Positions 63,866 to 64,000 of a stretch of DNA of 64,000 bases are shown here, piece by piece. The stretch comes from Auanema rhodensis (lineage: Eukaryota > Nematoda > Chromadorea > Rhabditida > Rhabditidae). The position numbers and the translations under genes were made by a program. Every line of letters begins with the position of its first letter. Within the stretch, counting starts at the first letter, position 1. The notes under the pieces were generated by a model. The model did not search any database. It had not been told where the DNA came from and saw only the letters and a program-made list of their open reading frames with translations. Where the stretch lies: assembly GCA_964057225.1 (NCBI GenBank), contig OZ059897.1:18786001-18850000 (forward strand), given 5' to 3'.

Positions 63866-64000
63866 ATTTTTAAGCTAGCGCAAATCTGATAACACAGATC
63901 GACGCAGCTTAAAAATCCGCATCGAATGCACTATACTACATTGAGAAACGCTTAATACAAAAATTAGTTATGATCGTTTGAAAAATGATGCATTAGTGTA
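63866..64000 (+). repeat. Partial monomer at the window edge (135 bp)
   Basis: This is the start of a 183rd copy, ATTTTTAAG through GCATTAGTGTA, with CATTGAG and CTTAATAC. It ends at the window boundary, not at a biological break, so the array continues beyond the window. The left edge is likewise inside the array. Confidence 0.95.

Larger units (their letters stand above)
1..64000 (+). repeat. Satellite DNA array, 351-bp monomer, 182 full copies plus one partial
   Basis: One monomer repeats head to tail from the first to the last base. With phase set at ATTTTTAAGCT, monomer n starts at 1+351(n-1) for n=1-65, at 22815+351(n-66) for n=66-126, then at 44224, 44573, 44924, 45275, 45626, 45975, 46324, 46675, 47026, 47375, 47724, 48075, 48426, 48777, 49126 and every 351 bp to 58954, then 59303 and every 351 bp to 63866. 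Copies carry only a handful of substitutions each, so homogenisation is recent. No copy is inverted and nothing is inserted between copies. This is typical of eukaryotic heterochromatic or centromeric satellite. I do not recognise the family. The calls below use offsets within this 351-bp unit. Confidence 0.98.

Noticed and set aside
1-64000. Repeat length 351 = 3 x 117, so a long repetitive protein could be encoded
   Set aside because: The frame would be kept from copy to copy, but the longest open frames are 75 codons or less, so stops recur in all six frames of the unit. The 349- and 350-bp copies would also shift the frame.
1-64000. CRISPR array
   Set aside because: There are no short repeats separated by unique spacers. 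The whole 351-bp unit repeats without any unique sequence.

Overview
The whole 64 kb window is one uninterrupted, head-to-tail tandem array of a single satellite DNA monomer of 351 bp, about 32% G+C by a hand count of the first copy. I set the phase at the ATTTTTAAGCT motif, which is base 1. From there the window holds 182 complete monomers plus 135 bp of a 183rd: 173 monomers of 351 bp, eight of 349 bp and one of 350 bp, summing exactly to base 63865. Every copy has the same orientation. I see no gene, tRNA, rRNA, transposon, simple repeat or unique sequence anywhere. The short ORFs that can be translated are properties of the repeat unit, not genes.

Such an array points to a eukaryotic chromosome, at a pericentromere, centromere or other heterochromatic block, assembled from long reads. 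The AT-rich composition and mid-300-bp unit would suit an insect or other invertebrate, but I do not recognise the satellite family, so the host is an inference only. 'Centromeric' is also inference: no CENP-B box was found.

The structure lies in the variants. Copies differ from each other by only a few diagnostic substitutions, and these sort into higher-order repeats (HORs) that change along the window. Bases 1-6669 hold 3-mer (1053 bp) arrangements. Bases 6670-12987 hold two near-identical 9-mer blocks of 3159 bp. Bases 12988-22464 are a mosaic of three monomer types. Bases 22465-38258 follow a cyclic order of up to five monomers, often spaced 1755 bp. Bases 38259-43172 hold shifting 4-5-mers with a distinctive GGTTTC 3' end. 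Bases 43173-48074 hold a 5-mer with two 349-bp members (1751 bp) and one copy lacking a member. Bases 47724-50178 recur at 57901-60355. Bases 51232-57198 hold a 7-mer, a 4-mer derived from it by loss of three monomers through a chimeric monomer, and a 6-monomer copy. The last 3.6 kb is a 3-mer array.

Within each monomer there are three hairpin-capable dyads (offsets 1-51, 135-162, 313-334), an AT-rich palindrome (190-201), a variable patch (73-93) and a long near-invariant stretch. The most interesting content is therefore a readable record of recent unequal exchange and local homogenisation, plus dyad elements that may matter for chromatin or centromere function. All variant typing was by eye, so single differences may have been missed.
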